9,773 nucleotides of DNA, from positions 1-9,773 of the forward strand of contig CAMCFM010000121.1 in the NCBI GenBank assembly GCA_945874095.1, written 5' to 3'. A program made the translations under genes and the position numbers. Within the stretch, counting starts at the first letter, position 1. The number at the start of each line of letters is the position of its first letter. Origin of the DNA: Candidatus Kuenenia stuttgartensis (GTDB lineage Bacteria; Planctomycetota; Planctomycetia; Isosphaerales; Isosphaeraceae). Positions 1 to 6,038 of this stretch are shown here, one piece after another. Below the pieces are notes generated by a model. It did no database searches and had not been told where the DNA came from. It saw nothing but the letters and a program-made list of their open reading frames with translations.

Positions 1-342
1 CGTTCGAGCTATCGTGGTCTCCTGAAAGTGGCTGACGGAGCCTATGGCTCGAAGTCAAACGTGGTTTGCGACGCCTTGATTCTCGACCCTCAAAGTCGTT
101 CTGACACCTATCCTTACATCGAAGTTGATGAAGATGATGTCAAGATTGGTCACGAGGCATCGGTTTCGAAGATCGGTGAAGAGCAACTCTTCTACCTTCG
201 CAGCCGTGGACTGAGCGAGACGGAAGCCTCCACACTGATCGTCAACGGCTTCATTGAGCCGCTCGTTAAAGAGCTGCCTATGGAATATGCCGTGGAAATG
301 AACAAATTGATTGAGCTTCAAATGGAAGGTTCCGTGGGCTAA
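1..342 (+). CDS. sufB: SufB, Fe-S cluster assembly scaffold protein (C-terminal 113 residues; 5' end outside window)
   Basis: Scaffold subunit of the cytosolic SufBCD complex, on which Fe-S clusters are built. Only the C-terminal part is present, read in frame from base 1 to TAA at 340-342. The fragment has the end of the beta-helix core (SSYRG, then SNVVCD), the segment KIGHEAS, the motif QLFYLRSRG and the C-terminal helical domain ending in MEGSVG, which is the same ending I recall for E. coli SufB. Cys23 of the fragment aligns with E. coli SufB Cys405 and Glu52 with Glu434; the spacing of 29 residues is the same. Both residues are known to matter for cluster assembly, so the protein looks functional. 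The retained Cys and the ending identify SufB rather than its paralogue SufD. sufD follows after 151 bases on the same strand. Confidence 0.96.
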   Translation, partial: RSSYRGLLKVADGAYGSKSNVVCDALILDPQSRSDTYPYIEVDEDDVKIGHEASVSKIGEEQLFYLRSRGLSETEASTLIVNGFIEPLVKELPMEYAVEMNKLIELQMEGSVG

Positions 343-381
343 TCGCCCGCTTTCGAACGCTTCCTGAACTGAGCCGGCTGG

Positions 382-419
382 CCCCCAGATTTGAACGATA
401 TCAAAGCCTCGGGGGTTTT
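382..419 (+). terminator. Weak hairpin with T4 tail between sufB and sufD
   Basis: Outer arms CCCCC (382-386) and GGGGG (411-415) flank an inner stem TTTGA (390-394) / TCAAA (401-405) with loop ACGATA. AG/CT pairs can form between the two stems, with small bulges. TTTT follows at 416-419. The tail is short and the stem interrupted, so this could be a leaky attenuator, an RNA-processing or stability element, or chance. Confidence 0.3.
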
Positions 420-493
420 GGCCGAGCGATAAAAGCTGATCCCGCTTTTTGAATCCGACACAGAACACAGCAGCATACAAGGCCCGTAAGACG

Positions 494-1831
494 ATGAGCA
501 CAGCGGTGGCGACCCCTAAACCCAAAGTACTTTGGCCAGTCAATTTTGGCGAATTTCAAAAATCCGTCACAAGCGAACCTGTATGGCTGAAGGACGCTCG
601 AAAAGCAGCTTTTGAGCAGTACGAGTCCACAGCCTGGCCCACGTCCAAGGACGAAGAATGGCGCAGAACAGACATCCGTTCGTTCAAGCTATCCGCTTTC
701 GAACTGGTTCAACCCTCGACACCGCCAAGCCTTGACGACCTGAATGCTGTTGGTCCACTTCGTGACGCCCTGGCTGCTCACTACAGCACCGGCATCGTTC
801 AGATCGCTGGCCAGACCACTCAACCAGCGGACAGTTCAAAGCTCGGCCAGGTCACTTTGACCGATTTTCAGACAGCACTCGCCACCCATGGCGACATCAT
901 CAAAAAGCACCTTTTCCAGACCGTCAGCCCCAAAGGCGACGCACTGGCCGCGCTTCATGCCGCAATTTTTCGTGGCGGGATTGTGCTCTATGTGCCTAAA
1001 GGTGTGAAGTTGGAAGTGCCACTTTATGCCCTTTCCGCACTCACATCCACACATCGGGTGGACACGTCACACACCCTGATCATTCTTGAGGACGACGCCG
1101 AGGCCACTCTGGTTCACGACCTGGCCACCACCGGCGACAGCAAGCCGGGCCTGCACCTTGGGTCTGTCGAAATCGTCGTTGGCAAAAATGCTCATCTGAA
1201 GTATGTGCGAATCCAGAACTGGGACGACCAAACCTGGCACTTCAGCCGCGAGCGAGCTTTTGTCGATGCTGGCGGCTCGATTCAGTGGACAATTGGCGGC
1301 CTTGGTTCGAGACTTTCGAAAGTCAATCAAGAGACAGCTTTGGCTGGTCCAAAGGCTTCCGCGCAGGTCAACGGCGTGATGTTCACCACAGGCAAGCAGC
1401 ATCTGGCCTACTTCACACGTCAGGATCACCAGGCCCCCAACACCACCAGCGACCTACTCTATAAGGGCGGCCTGAGCGGCAAGAGCCGGACGGTATGGAA
1501 GGGCATGATTGCGGTCGAAAAAGACGCCCAGAAAACCGACGCCTATCAAAAGAACGATAGTTTGGTTCTGTCAAACGAAGCCCGTGCCGACTCCATTCCA
1601 GGCCTTGAGATTGAAGCCAACGACGTTCGCTGCACCCACGGCGCGACGGCCGGTCAAGTGGATCCAGAAATGGTCTTCTACTTCCAGGCTCGTGGGATTC
1701 CAGCCGAGACAGCGAAGCGGCTTGTGGTGGAAGGCTTTTTTGCGAACGTTTACGACCGGATCAGTGTCGAGCCAGTTCGCGAATCACTTCGTGCCGCTGT
1801 GGCCAGAAAACTTGCCATCGGAAAGTCTTGA
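494..1831 (+). CDS. sufD: SufD, Fe-S cluster assembly protein
   Basis: Partner of SufB in the SufBCD scaffold complex, involved in iron acquisition and cluster formation on the SufB-SufD interface. The product is 445 residues, close to the usual SufD size. It has an N-terminal helical region with the family hallmark DEEWRRTD (residues 53-60), a long beta-helix core (about 120-360) and a C-terminal helical part with FYFQARGIPAETAKRLVVEGFF. His382 in CTHGATAG corresponds to the conserved SufD histidine (His360 in E. coli). I chose ATG at 494; an in-frame TTG at 449 would add 15 residues (NPTQNTAAYKARKT after the start) that do not look like the family. Neither start has a strong Shine-Dalgarno sequence; GTAAG lies just before 494. 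No sufC separates it from sufB, so SufC must be encoded upstream or elsewhere. Confidence 0.95.
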   Translation: MSTAVATPKPKVLWPVNFGEFQKSVTSEPVWLKDARKAAFEQYESTAWPTSKDEEWRRTDIRSFKLSAFELVQPSTPPSLDDLNAVGPLRDALAAHYSTGIVQIAGQTTQPADSSKLGQVTLTDFQTALATHGDIIKKHLFQTVSPKGDALAALHAAIFRGGIVLYVPKGVKLEVPLYALSALTSTHRVDTSHTLIILEDDAEATLVHDLATTGDSKPGLHLGSVEIVVGKNAHLKYVRIQNWDDQTWHFSRERAFVDAGGSIQWTIGGLGSRLSKVNQETALAGPKASAQVNGVMFTTGKQHLAYFTRQDHQAPNTTSDLLYKGGLSGKSRTVWKGMIAVEKDAQKTDAYQKNDSLVLSNEARADSIPGLEIEANDVRCTHGATAGQVDPEMVFYFQARGIPAETAKRLVVEGFFANVYDRISVEPVRESLRAAVARKLAIGKS

Positions 1832-1845
1832 CCTGATACAATCTT

Positions 1846-1889
1846 CATCGCTTATAAATAAAGCGATGTATCGATCCAGTTTTGATACA
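1846..1889 (+). promoter_or_regulatory. Two mutually exclusive hairpins in the leader of the rhodanese gene
   Basis: Hairpin A pairs CATCGCTT (1846-1853) with AAGCGATG (1861-1868) around the loop ATAAATA. Hairpin B pairs TGTATC (1867-1872) with GATACA (1884-1889). The arms share 1867-1868, so both cannot be complete at once. B can extend, with a 2-base bulge, by pairing CGA (1864-1866) with TCG (1892-1894), which reaches the first base of the Shine-Dalgarno sequence GAGGAG (1894-1899). Neither is followed by a T run, so a simple terminator is unlikely. A regulatory or RNA-processing role is inference. Confidence 0.35.
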
Positions 1890-1910
1890 CATCGAGGAGT
1901 TTCCTGAGAG

Positions 1911-2780
1911 ATGTCCGCCCAGAATTATTCCGATCCAAGCGTGCTGGTCAGTGCCGAGTGGGTTCATGAGCATTTGAACGACCCTTCTGTGAAGGTGGTC
2001 GAATCGAGTGGCGATGCCCTGCTCTATCCCATGGCACACATCCCCGGTGCTGTGAAAATTGACTGGCACAACGACCTTCAGGATCAAACGGTTCGCGACT
2101 ATATCGCCAACGATGTCTTTGAAAACCTCTGCCAGAAGAATGGGATTTCAAACGACACCACCGTTGTTTTCTATGGAGATGACAATAATTGGTGGGCCTG
2201 CTATGCCTTCTGGGCCTTCAAGCTCAAGGGTCATACAAACTGCAAGATTTTGAACGGTGGTCGCAAGTACTGGGTAGAGACAGCCAAACTTCCGACCACT
2301 CCTGAAGTTCCATCCTACCCAGCAACGTCCTACAAAGTTCCTGCTGACCTCGACTGGCGCGAACTTCGAGTCTTCCGTGAAGGCGTTCTCGAACACGTCA
2401 AGGCGAGCCTGCCGTTGGTGGATGTTCGAAGCCCGAAAGAATATTCCGGCGAACGCACCCACATGGAAGGCTATCCCGAAGAAGGCGTCCTCCGTGGTGG
2501 ACACATCCCGGGCGCTTTGAGCTGCCCGTGGAGCCGTGCCGTGGGTGATGATGGTCGATTCAAGACCGCCGAAGAACTCCGGGCCATTTATGAGCAGGAA
2601 CTTCACCTCAAGCCAACCGATGACGTGGTGGCTTATTGCCGAATCGGCGAACGCTCCAGCTTGACCTGGTTTGTCCTGAAGTATCTTCTTGGCTACCAGA
2701 AAGTGCGAAACTACGACGGCTCGTGGACCGAGTGGGGCAACGTGGTCGGTGTGCCGATTGTCAAAGGCGCTTTGCCCTGA
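1911..2780 (+). CDS. Two-domain rhodanese-type sulfurtransferase (thiosulfate sulfurtransferase, SseA/CysA-like)
   Basis: Predicted cytosolic sulfurtransferase that passes sulfane sulfur from a donor such as thiosulfate or 3-mercaptopyruvate to an acceptor through a cysteine persulfide. The 289 residues form two rhodanese domains. The N-terminal one (about 10-135) has HIPGAVKIDW but no active-site cysteine, as is usual. The C-terminal one (about 165-285) has LVDVRSPKEY, GHIPGA and the active-site loop CRIGERSS with catalytic Cys243. This loop is typical of actinobacterial CysA/SseA-type thiosulfate sulfurtransferases; donor preference cannot be settled from the loop alone. No signal peptide is seen. 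GAGGAG at 1894-1899, 11 bases before ATG, supports the start. It follows sufD by 79 bases and is separated from sufE by a terminator, in the part of the locus where a cysteine desulfurase would be more usual. A role in feeding sulfur to cluster assembly is inference. Confidence 0.93.
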   Translation: MSAQNYSDPSVLVSAEWVHEHLNDPSVKVVESSGDALLYPMAHIPGAVKIDWHNDLQDQTVRDYIANDVFENLCQKNGISNDTTVVFYGDDNNWWACYAFWAFKLKGHTNCKILNGGRKYWVETAKLPTTPEVPSYPATSYKVPADLDWRELRVFREGVLEHVKASLPLVDVRSPKEYSGERTHMEGYPEEGVLRGGHIPGALSCPWSRAVGDDGRFKTAEELRAIYEQELHLKPTDDVVAYCRIGERSSLTWFVLKYLLGYQKVRNYDGSWTEWGNVVGVPIVKGALP

Positions 2781-2814
2781 TTCATCAGCCTGATCCGCAG
2801 TCTACCCAATTGTC

Positions 2815-2841
2815 AGGGCGATTCCTCAATCGCCCTTTTTT
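2815..2841 (+). terminator. Rho-independent terminator after the rhodanese gene
   Basis: A perfect 8-bp stem GGGCGATT (2816-2823) / AATCGCCC (2828-2835) with tetraloop CCTC is followed by six T (2836-2841); A2815 can also pair with T2836. It starts 35 bases after the rhodanese stop and ends 33 bases before the sufE start. It should end, or strongly reduce, transcription from sufB-sufD-rhodanese before sufE. Confidence 0.85.
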
Positions 2842-2874
2842 ATCAACTCATCAGAACTCACAAAAGATACCCTG

Positions 2875-3300
2875 ATGCCGACCACCAAACTCACGGAACT
2901 TGTCGAAGAGCTGGCCGATTGCGACCCCAAGGAACGCATCGAAATGCTGCTCGATTACGCCCGATCCCTACCGGCCCTGCCCGAGCGTTTCGCCGACCTT
3001 CGAGGCCCGGAAAATCGGGTCGAGGAATGCCAATCGCCTATCTTCCTGTTTGCTGAAAAATCACCGGAAGGCGTGAGCTGGTTCGCCGACGTTCCTCTGG
3101 AAGCGCCCACCGTTCGCGGATTCGTCTCACTCCTGTGGGAAGGCACCCAAGGTGCTTCTGTAGAACAGTTGACAAGCCTTTCTTACGACGTGATCGGTCA
3201 GGCTGGCCTCAAAGAAATCCTCGGCATGCAGCGCATGAATGGCCTTGTCGGCGTGCTTCGTCGCCTGAAAAAGGTTGTCTCTGAAACTGCTGCATCCTGA
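2875..3300 (+). CDS. sufE: SufE, sulfur-acceptor protein of the SUF pathway
   Basis: SufE takes a persulfide from the cysteine desulfurase SufS, stimulates that enzyme, and hands the sulfur to SufB. The 141 residues match the usual SufE length (about 140) and fold order: N-terminal helices with LVEELADCDPKERIEMLLDYAR, then RVEECQSPIF carrying the acceptor cysteine Cys52 (Cys51 in E. coli SufE), and a C-terminal GLKEILGMQRMNGL segment. The ATG at 2875 gives a full-length family match; no strong Shine-Dalgarno sequence is seen. Because a terminator lies just upstream, sufE either has its own promoter in the short spacer, where I find no clear one, or depends on readthrough. The Rieske-MIP18 gene follows after 60 bases, probably co-transcribed. 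SufE-like CsdE cannot be fully excluded, but the sufB-sufD context favours SufE. Confidence 0.94.
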   Translation: MPTTKLTELVEELADCDPKERIEMLLDYARSLPALPERFADLRGPENRVEECQSPIFLFAEKSPEGVSWFADVPLEAPTVRGFVSLLWEGTQGASVEQLTSLSYDVIGQAGLKEILGMQRMNGLVGVLRRLKKVVSETAAS

Positions 3301-3360
3301 AACACTCAATAAATCACTTCAGACCATACATCAGCACCATTAAATAGGAAATGACGAAAA

Positions 3361-4092
3361 ATGGCGATTGCATATCAAACCGTGGCCCAGCTGTCGGAAT
3401 TACCTGAAGGCGGGAACCTGTTTGTCGAAGTGGACGACCAGCCGGTGGCCCTGTTTCGCGTTGAAGGCCAAGTTTTTGCCATCGACGATGTCTGCACCCA
3501 CGACGGTGGCCCACTTGCAGACGGTATTCTGAAAGGCCACGAAATCGAGTGCGACCGCCACGGGGCCCGCTTCGATATCCGCACCGGTTCCGTGCTTTGC
3601 ATGCCTGCTGTTGAAAGCGTCCGCGCCCACCATGTGAAGGTGGAAGGCGAATCGATCATGGTCGCCATCAACGATTCCGGCGACTTGCCCAAAGAAGCAC
3701 CAAAAGCTCCTCTGGCAGCCGCCTCGTCACACACCGCCCCAGTCACATCAAGTGCGGCAGCCCCTGAAACCGCGATTCCAGTAGCGGAATTAAATTTCGA
3801 TCAAGAAACTATTGTCAACGCTTTAAAGACAGTGATTGACCCGGAACTGAACGTCAATATCGTCGACCTCGGCCTGATCTACACGGTTCAGACACGCGGT
3901 TCGGAAGTGGATGTGGAAATGACACTGACCACACCAGCCTGCCCAGCTGGCCCTGAGATCCTCAGGAACAGCGTCAAGGCTGTGGAGAAGGTTGAAGGCG
4001 TCACAAAGGCCAATGTCAAGCTGGTGATGAATCCACCCTGGTCGCCTGCCAGAATGACCGACGATGCCCGCGATATCCTCGGAATTTTCTGA
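3361..4092 (+). CDS. Rieske [2Fe-2S] ferredoxin domain fused to a MIP18/SufT-type (DUF59) domain
   Basis: A 243-residue soluble protein with two domains. Residues 1-105 form a Rieske-type ferredoxin domain with both cluster motifs, Cys45-Thr-His47 and Cys64-x2-His67, resembling the small ferredoxins of dioxygenase systems; it should bind a [2Fe-2S] cluster and transfer electrons. Residues about 106-145 are an Ala/Pro-rich linker. Residues 146-243 form a MIP18/DUF59 domain with DPELNVNIVDLGLIY (160-174), TTPACPAGP with conserved Cys194, and NPPWSPARMTDDAR near the end. Such domains (SufT, Cia2/MIP18, N terminus of some ApbC/Mrp) act in Fe-S maturation or cluster delivery. The two-base-rich spacer carries AGGA at 3346-3349 before ATG; the ATG at 3351 is out of frame. 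The gene is last in the SUF locus and ends in a strong terminator. That the Rieske half supplies electrons for assembly is inference. Confidence 0.93.
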   Translation: MAIAYQTVAQLSELPEGGNLFVEVDDQPVALFRVEGQVFAIDDVCTHDGGPLADGILKGHEIECDRHGARFDIRTGSVLCMPAVESVRAHHVKVEGESIMVAINDSGDLPKEAPKAPLAAASSHTAPVTSSAAAPETAIPVAELNFDQETIVNALKTVIDPELNVNIVDLGLIYTVQTRGSEVDVEMTLTTPACPAGPEILRNSVKAVEKVEGVTKANVKLVMNPPWSPARMTDDARDILGIF

Positions 4093-4111
4093 GCAGTTTT
4101 CATTGCAAATC

Positions 4112-4139
4112 AAACCGGCCTGAACAAGGCCGGTTTTTT
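4112..4139 (+). terminator. Rho-independent terminator closing the SUF locus
   Basis: Perfect stem AAACCGGCC (4112-4120) / GGCCGGTTT (4128-4136), loop TGAACAA, with a T run at 4134-4139. It begins 20 bases after the Rieske-MIP18 stop. It also lies just beyond the end of the convergent Nudix gene, so the stem may act on both strands, although the T tail on the minus strand is poor. Confidence 0.9.
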
Positions 4140-4141
4140 AT

Positions 4142-4717
4142 TTATAATTGTATTCCTGATTTTATAATCCATGCCTTAAGTATGGCTGAAACGCTCGGCG
4201 CGTGAGTAATTTCTGCTGACATCGCTTTTTTCATAACCTCTTCAAATGGCATTTCCACATGCCTGATAATTTCCGATGAATCCAGGTTCGTTTCAGTCGT
4301 GGAAAGATCCTCTGCCAGCCAAAGGCTCGTAGGCGATAATGCAATCGCCGTAAATGGATCCACCACTCCAAGATCCGTCCATTTTCCAGCAATCAGGCCC
4401 AGTTCTTCAGCCAATTCCCGCTGAGCTGTTTCAAAAGCTCCTTCACCAGACTCGATTCCTCCTGAAACACATTCCACCGTCAATTTCCCGACTGCATAAT
4501 GAAATTCTTCCGTCAAATGACAAATCCCATTATGATCGATTGCAAGCACACAAACGCCCGGCTTCATATGTGAAACACTATAAGTTCCAGGCGATCCATC
4601 AGGCCTGATTACCGTATCACGAGTCACTTTCAGCCACGGATCCTGATAGACAACCGCCCTGCCCTGAATGACCCAGGGGCCATATTTTTTGGGATATTGA
4701 CTGGATTCGTCACTCAT
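4142..4717 (-). CDS. Nudix hydrolase, ADP-ribose pyrophosphatase-like
   Basis: A cytosolic 191-residue hydrolase of nucleoside diphosphates linked to another group. The Nudix box is complete: G86-x5-E92-x7-R100-E-L-x-E104-E105-L-G-L, which binds the catalytic divalent metals. Upstream, YSVSHMKPGVCVLAI and LTEEFHYAVGKLTVECVSGGIE resemble the core of ADP-ribose and ADP-sugar pyrophosphatases (RQYR-type segment changed to EEFHYA). The exact substrate cannot be read from the sequence. I prefer ATG at 4717 (MSDESSQYPKKYG); an in-frame TTG at 4738 would add seven residues without a better ribosome binding site. It converges with the SUF locus and is downstream of, and on the same strand as, the Dabb gene, 125 bases apart. 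Confidence 0.88.
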   Translation of the reverse strand: MSDESSQYPKKYGPWVIQGRAVVYQDPWLKVTRDTVIRPDGSPGTYSVSHMKPGVCVLAIDHNGICHLTEEFHYAVGKLTVECVSGGIESGEGAFETAQRELAEELGLIAGKWTDLGVVDPFTAIALSPTSLWLAEDLSTTETNLDSSEIIRHVEMPFEEVMKKAMSAEITHAPSVSAILKAWIIKSGIQL

Positions 4718-4759
4718 GATCAATCTTTTCGTTGTCAAGAAATCAAGAGCTCTGTAATG

Positions 4760-4802
4760 GCCGATGACAGGCTGAAAAGTCTGATCATCGGCGACATTTT
4801 TT
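4760..4802 (+). other. Hairpin with plus-strand T6 tail between two minus-strand genes
   Basis: GCCGATGA (4760-4767) pairs perfectly with TCATCGGC (4785-4792), with an inner CAG (4768-4770) / CTG (4781-4783) extension after a one-base bulge. A T6 run lies at 4797-4802 on the plus strand. As a terminator it would act on plus-strand transcripts, yet both flanking genes are on the minus strand. On that strand the stem follows the Dabb stop but lacks a T tail. Confidence 0.45.
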
Positions 4803-4842
4803 GTAGGAATTATATCTATCTCAAGCCTGAATCTGGACTCAG

Positions 4843-5235
4843 TCAGTCCGACAGGTTTGAATCAAAGACGCGAACTTTGGCCCAAAGAGCTTTGTTTTCG
4901 TCGATAAATTTCTGGTGACGGGGCGCGTCCTGATATTTATCATGAGCTGCCTTATTCTTGAATACAATGTGCAGGGCCACATCATAATCGAGGTCATTTA
5001 CATCGCGTTTAAATTCTTCGGCGCGGATACCGGCAGAAAAATAGACAATACCATCATGGCCGTTGAGATATTTTTTGCAGCCAGCCAGCAAAGCATCGCG
5101 GGTGGCAGGTGTCCGGTCTTTCAGGGTGAAGAAAACCATGTGAGCCAGCGCGGGCTCTTCCGCCTTGACCTGAGTCCAGGCCATGGTGTTTGCAGAAAGA
5201 GTCAATACCATCAAAAGCATCATTCGGCGAATCAT
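4843..5235 (-). CDS. Exported Dabb (stress-responsive alpha/beta barrel) domain protein
   Basis: A small protein of 130 residues. Residues 1-25 look like a Sec signal peptide (MIRRMMLLMVLTLSA core, likely cleavage after VKA at 25), so the mature protein of about 105 residues is probably periplasmic or otherwise exported. The mature part is a single Dabb domain with AHMVFFTLKD at its start, a central DYDVALHIVFKNKAAHDKYQ and then HQKFIDENKALW. Dabb domains form dimeric ferredoxin-like barrels; members include stress proteins and a few enzymes, so no reaction can be assigned. GGGAGA lies 10 bases before the ATG (plus-strand 5246-5251) and supports the start. The gene is divergent from the TIGR03067-type gene across a 260-base spacer, and its nearest downstream gene is the Nudix hydrolase. 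Confidence 0.85.
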   Translation of the reverse strand: MIRRMMLLMVLTLSANTMAWTQVKAEEPALAHMVFFTLKDRTPATRDALLAGCKKYLNGHDGIVYFSAGIRAEEFKRDVNDLDYDVALHIVFKNKAAHDKYQDAPRHQKFIDENKALWAKVRVFDSNLSD

Positions 5236-5384
5236 TGCAATCCGTTCTCCCTATGTAGTTCTTATGAAGCGGTTTTGGGCGGTGTCAAACCTCGAAATTC
5301 CGATAGGAAGTCCCGATCATCTCACCAACCACATCACCACAATGCCGATTTCCTAACCCTTGGTCAAGTATTTTGATCCAACAC

Positions 5385-5414
5385 TTTACGAAATCTTTAG
5401 CTGTCCGCTATATT
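5385..5414 (+). promoter_or_regulatory. Candidate sigma-70-type promoter for the TIGR03067-type gene
   Basis: TTTACG (5385-5390) and TATATT (5409-5414), spaced 18 bases, match the -35 and -10 consensus at 4 and 5 of 6 positions. Transcription would start near 5420, giving a leader of about 75 bases that opens with a small hairpin GTTCCA (5422-5427) / TGGAAC (5433-5438). The rest of the 5236-5384 spacer presumably holds the divergent Dabb promoter, which I could not place. Confidence 0.4.
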
Positions 5415-5495
5415 AGAGACGGTTCCAAAGCGTGGAACTTCTGAACCCAGGCCACTTCCATACATCAATCATCCAAATCAGGATTGAAAAAGACC

Positions 5496-5924
5496 ATGTT
5501 GATCCGTCGCAAATTTGTCCAATCGATCGCTTGGGCTTTCTCCCTGGCCCCAGCAATTTCGCTTGTCAAGGCTGATGAAGCTGCTGACGACCTCAAGAAA
5601 CTCCAAGGCAAATGGACCAGTACGTCCCAAGAGCCGGACGATTCCACCTGGACCTTCACAGGCGACAAACTGATTCTCAAGGCACCAGGCCGCAGCTATA
5701 CGATTGTGGTAAAACTTGACCCCTCGACAAAGCCACACAAGTCGATGGACATGAACACCACAGGCGATTCGGACAACGCCAAGAATTTCAAAGGCAAAGC
5801 CATTTACCGATTCGTTGGCGACGACAAAATCTCAATCTGCTTTGGGATTAACGACCGGCCTACTGAATTCAAGCCAAAAGAAGACTTTACGGCTTTTGTC
5901 TTCGGACTCACACGGAAGAAATAA
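5496..5924 (+). CDS. Exported TIGR03067-type protein (planctomycete family, function unknown)
   Basis: A 142-residue protein with an N-terminal signal sequence (MLIRRKFVQSIAWAF onward, likely cleavage after VKA at 26) and a compact beta-rich mature domain. DDLKKLQGKWTSTSQ at the start, STWTFTGDKLIL in the middle and an ending close to EDFTAFVFGLTRKK match the pattern I know for TIGR03067, a family abundant in planctomycetes and without assigned function. The RRKFV segment near the start resembles a twin-arginine signal (RRxF), so export through Tat is possible. I chose ATG at 5496 with AGGA 12 bases upstream; the in-frame TTG at 5484 directly abuts that AGGA and would be too close. The gene stands alone, with its own candidate promoter and a strong terminator. 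Confidence 0.82.
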   Translation: MLIRRKFVQSIAWAFSLAPAISLVKADEAADDLKKLQGKWTSTSQEPDDSTWTFTGDKLILKAPGRSYTIVVKLDPSTKPHKSMDMNTTGDSDNAKNFKGKAIYRFVGDDKISICFGINDRPTEFKPKEDFTAFVFGLTRKK

Positions 5925-5951
5925 TTCCATTTCTCCTAAAGAGTGATTTCA

Positions 5952-5994
5952 ATGGGATGAGTCCTGGAAACAGGATTCATCCCATCTCTTTATT
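5952..5994 (+). terminator. Long hairpin terminator after the TIGR03067-type gene
   Basis: TGGGATGAGTCCTG (5953-5966) pairs with CAGGATTCATCCCA (5971-5984) with one G-T wobble, closed by a GAAA tetraloop; A5952 and T5985 add a further pair. A T-rich tail TCTCTTTATT follows. It begins 27 bases after the stop codon. The convergent alkyltransferase gene ends at 6039, so it may also limit transcription from that side, though with a poor tail. Confidence 0.8.
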
Positions 5995-6038
5995 CCAGAT
6001 AGTGCGAAAAATTTGGTTATGAAATGGCTTGCTGCCGA

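Noticed and set aside
449..493. TTG start at 449 adding 15 residues to SufD
   Set aside because: The added residues do not resemble the SufD N terminus, there is no ribosome binding site, and ATG at 494 gives a normal family length.
55..543. 162-codon open frame on the minus strand over sufB and the sufB-sufD spacer
   Set aside because: It is antisense to the clearly coding sufB and shows no recognisable protein motif.
1846..1868. Hairpin A as an intrinsic terminator after sufD
   Set aside because: The 8-bp stem is AT-containing and no T run follows it.
2148..2606. 152-codon minus-strand frame inside the rhodanese gene
   Set aside because: Antisense to a gene with full domain support; no motif of its own.
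4915..5376. 153-codon plus-strand frame across the Dabb gene and its upstream spacer
   Set aside because: It is antisense to the Dabb gene, which has a signal peptide, a domain match and a ribosome binding site.
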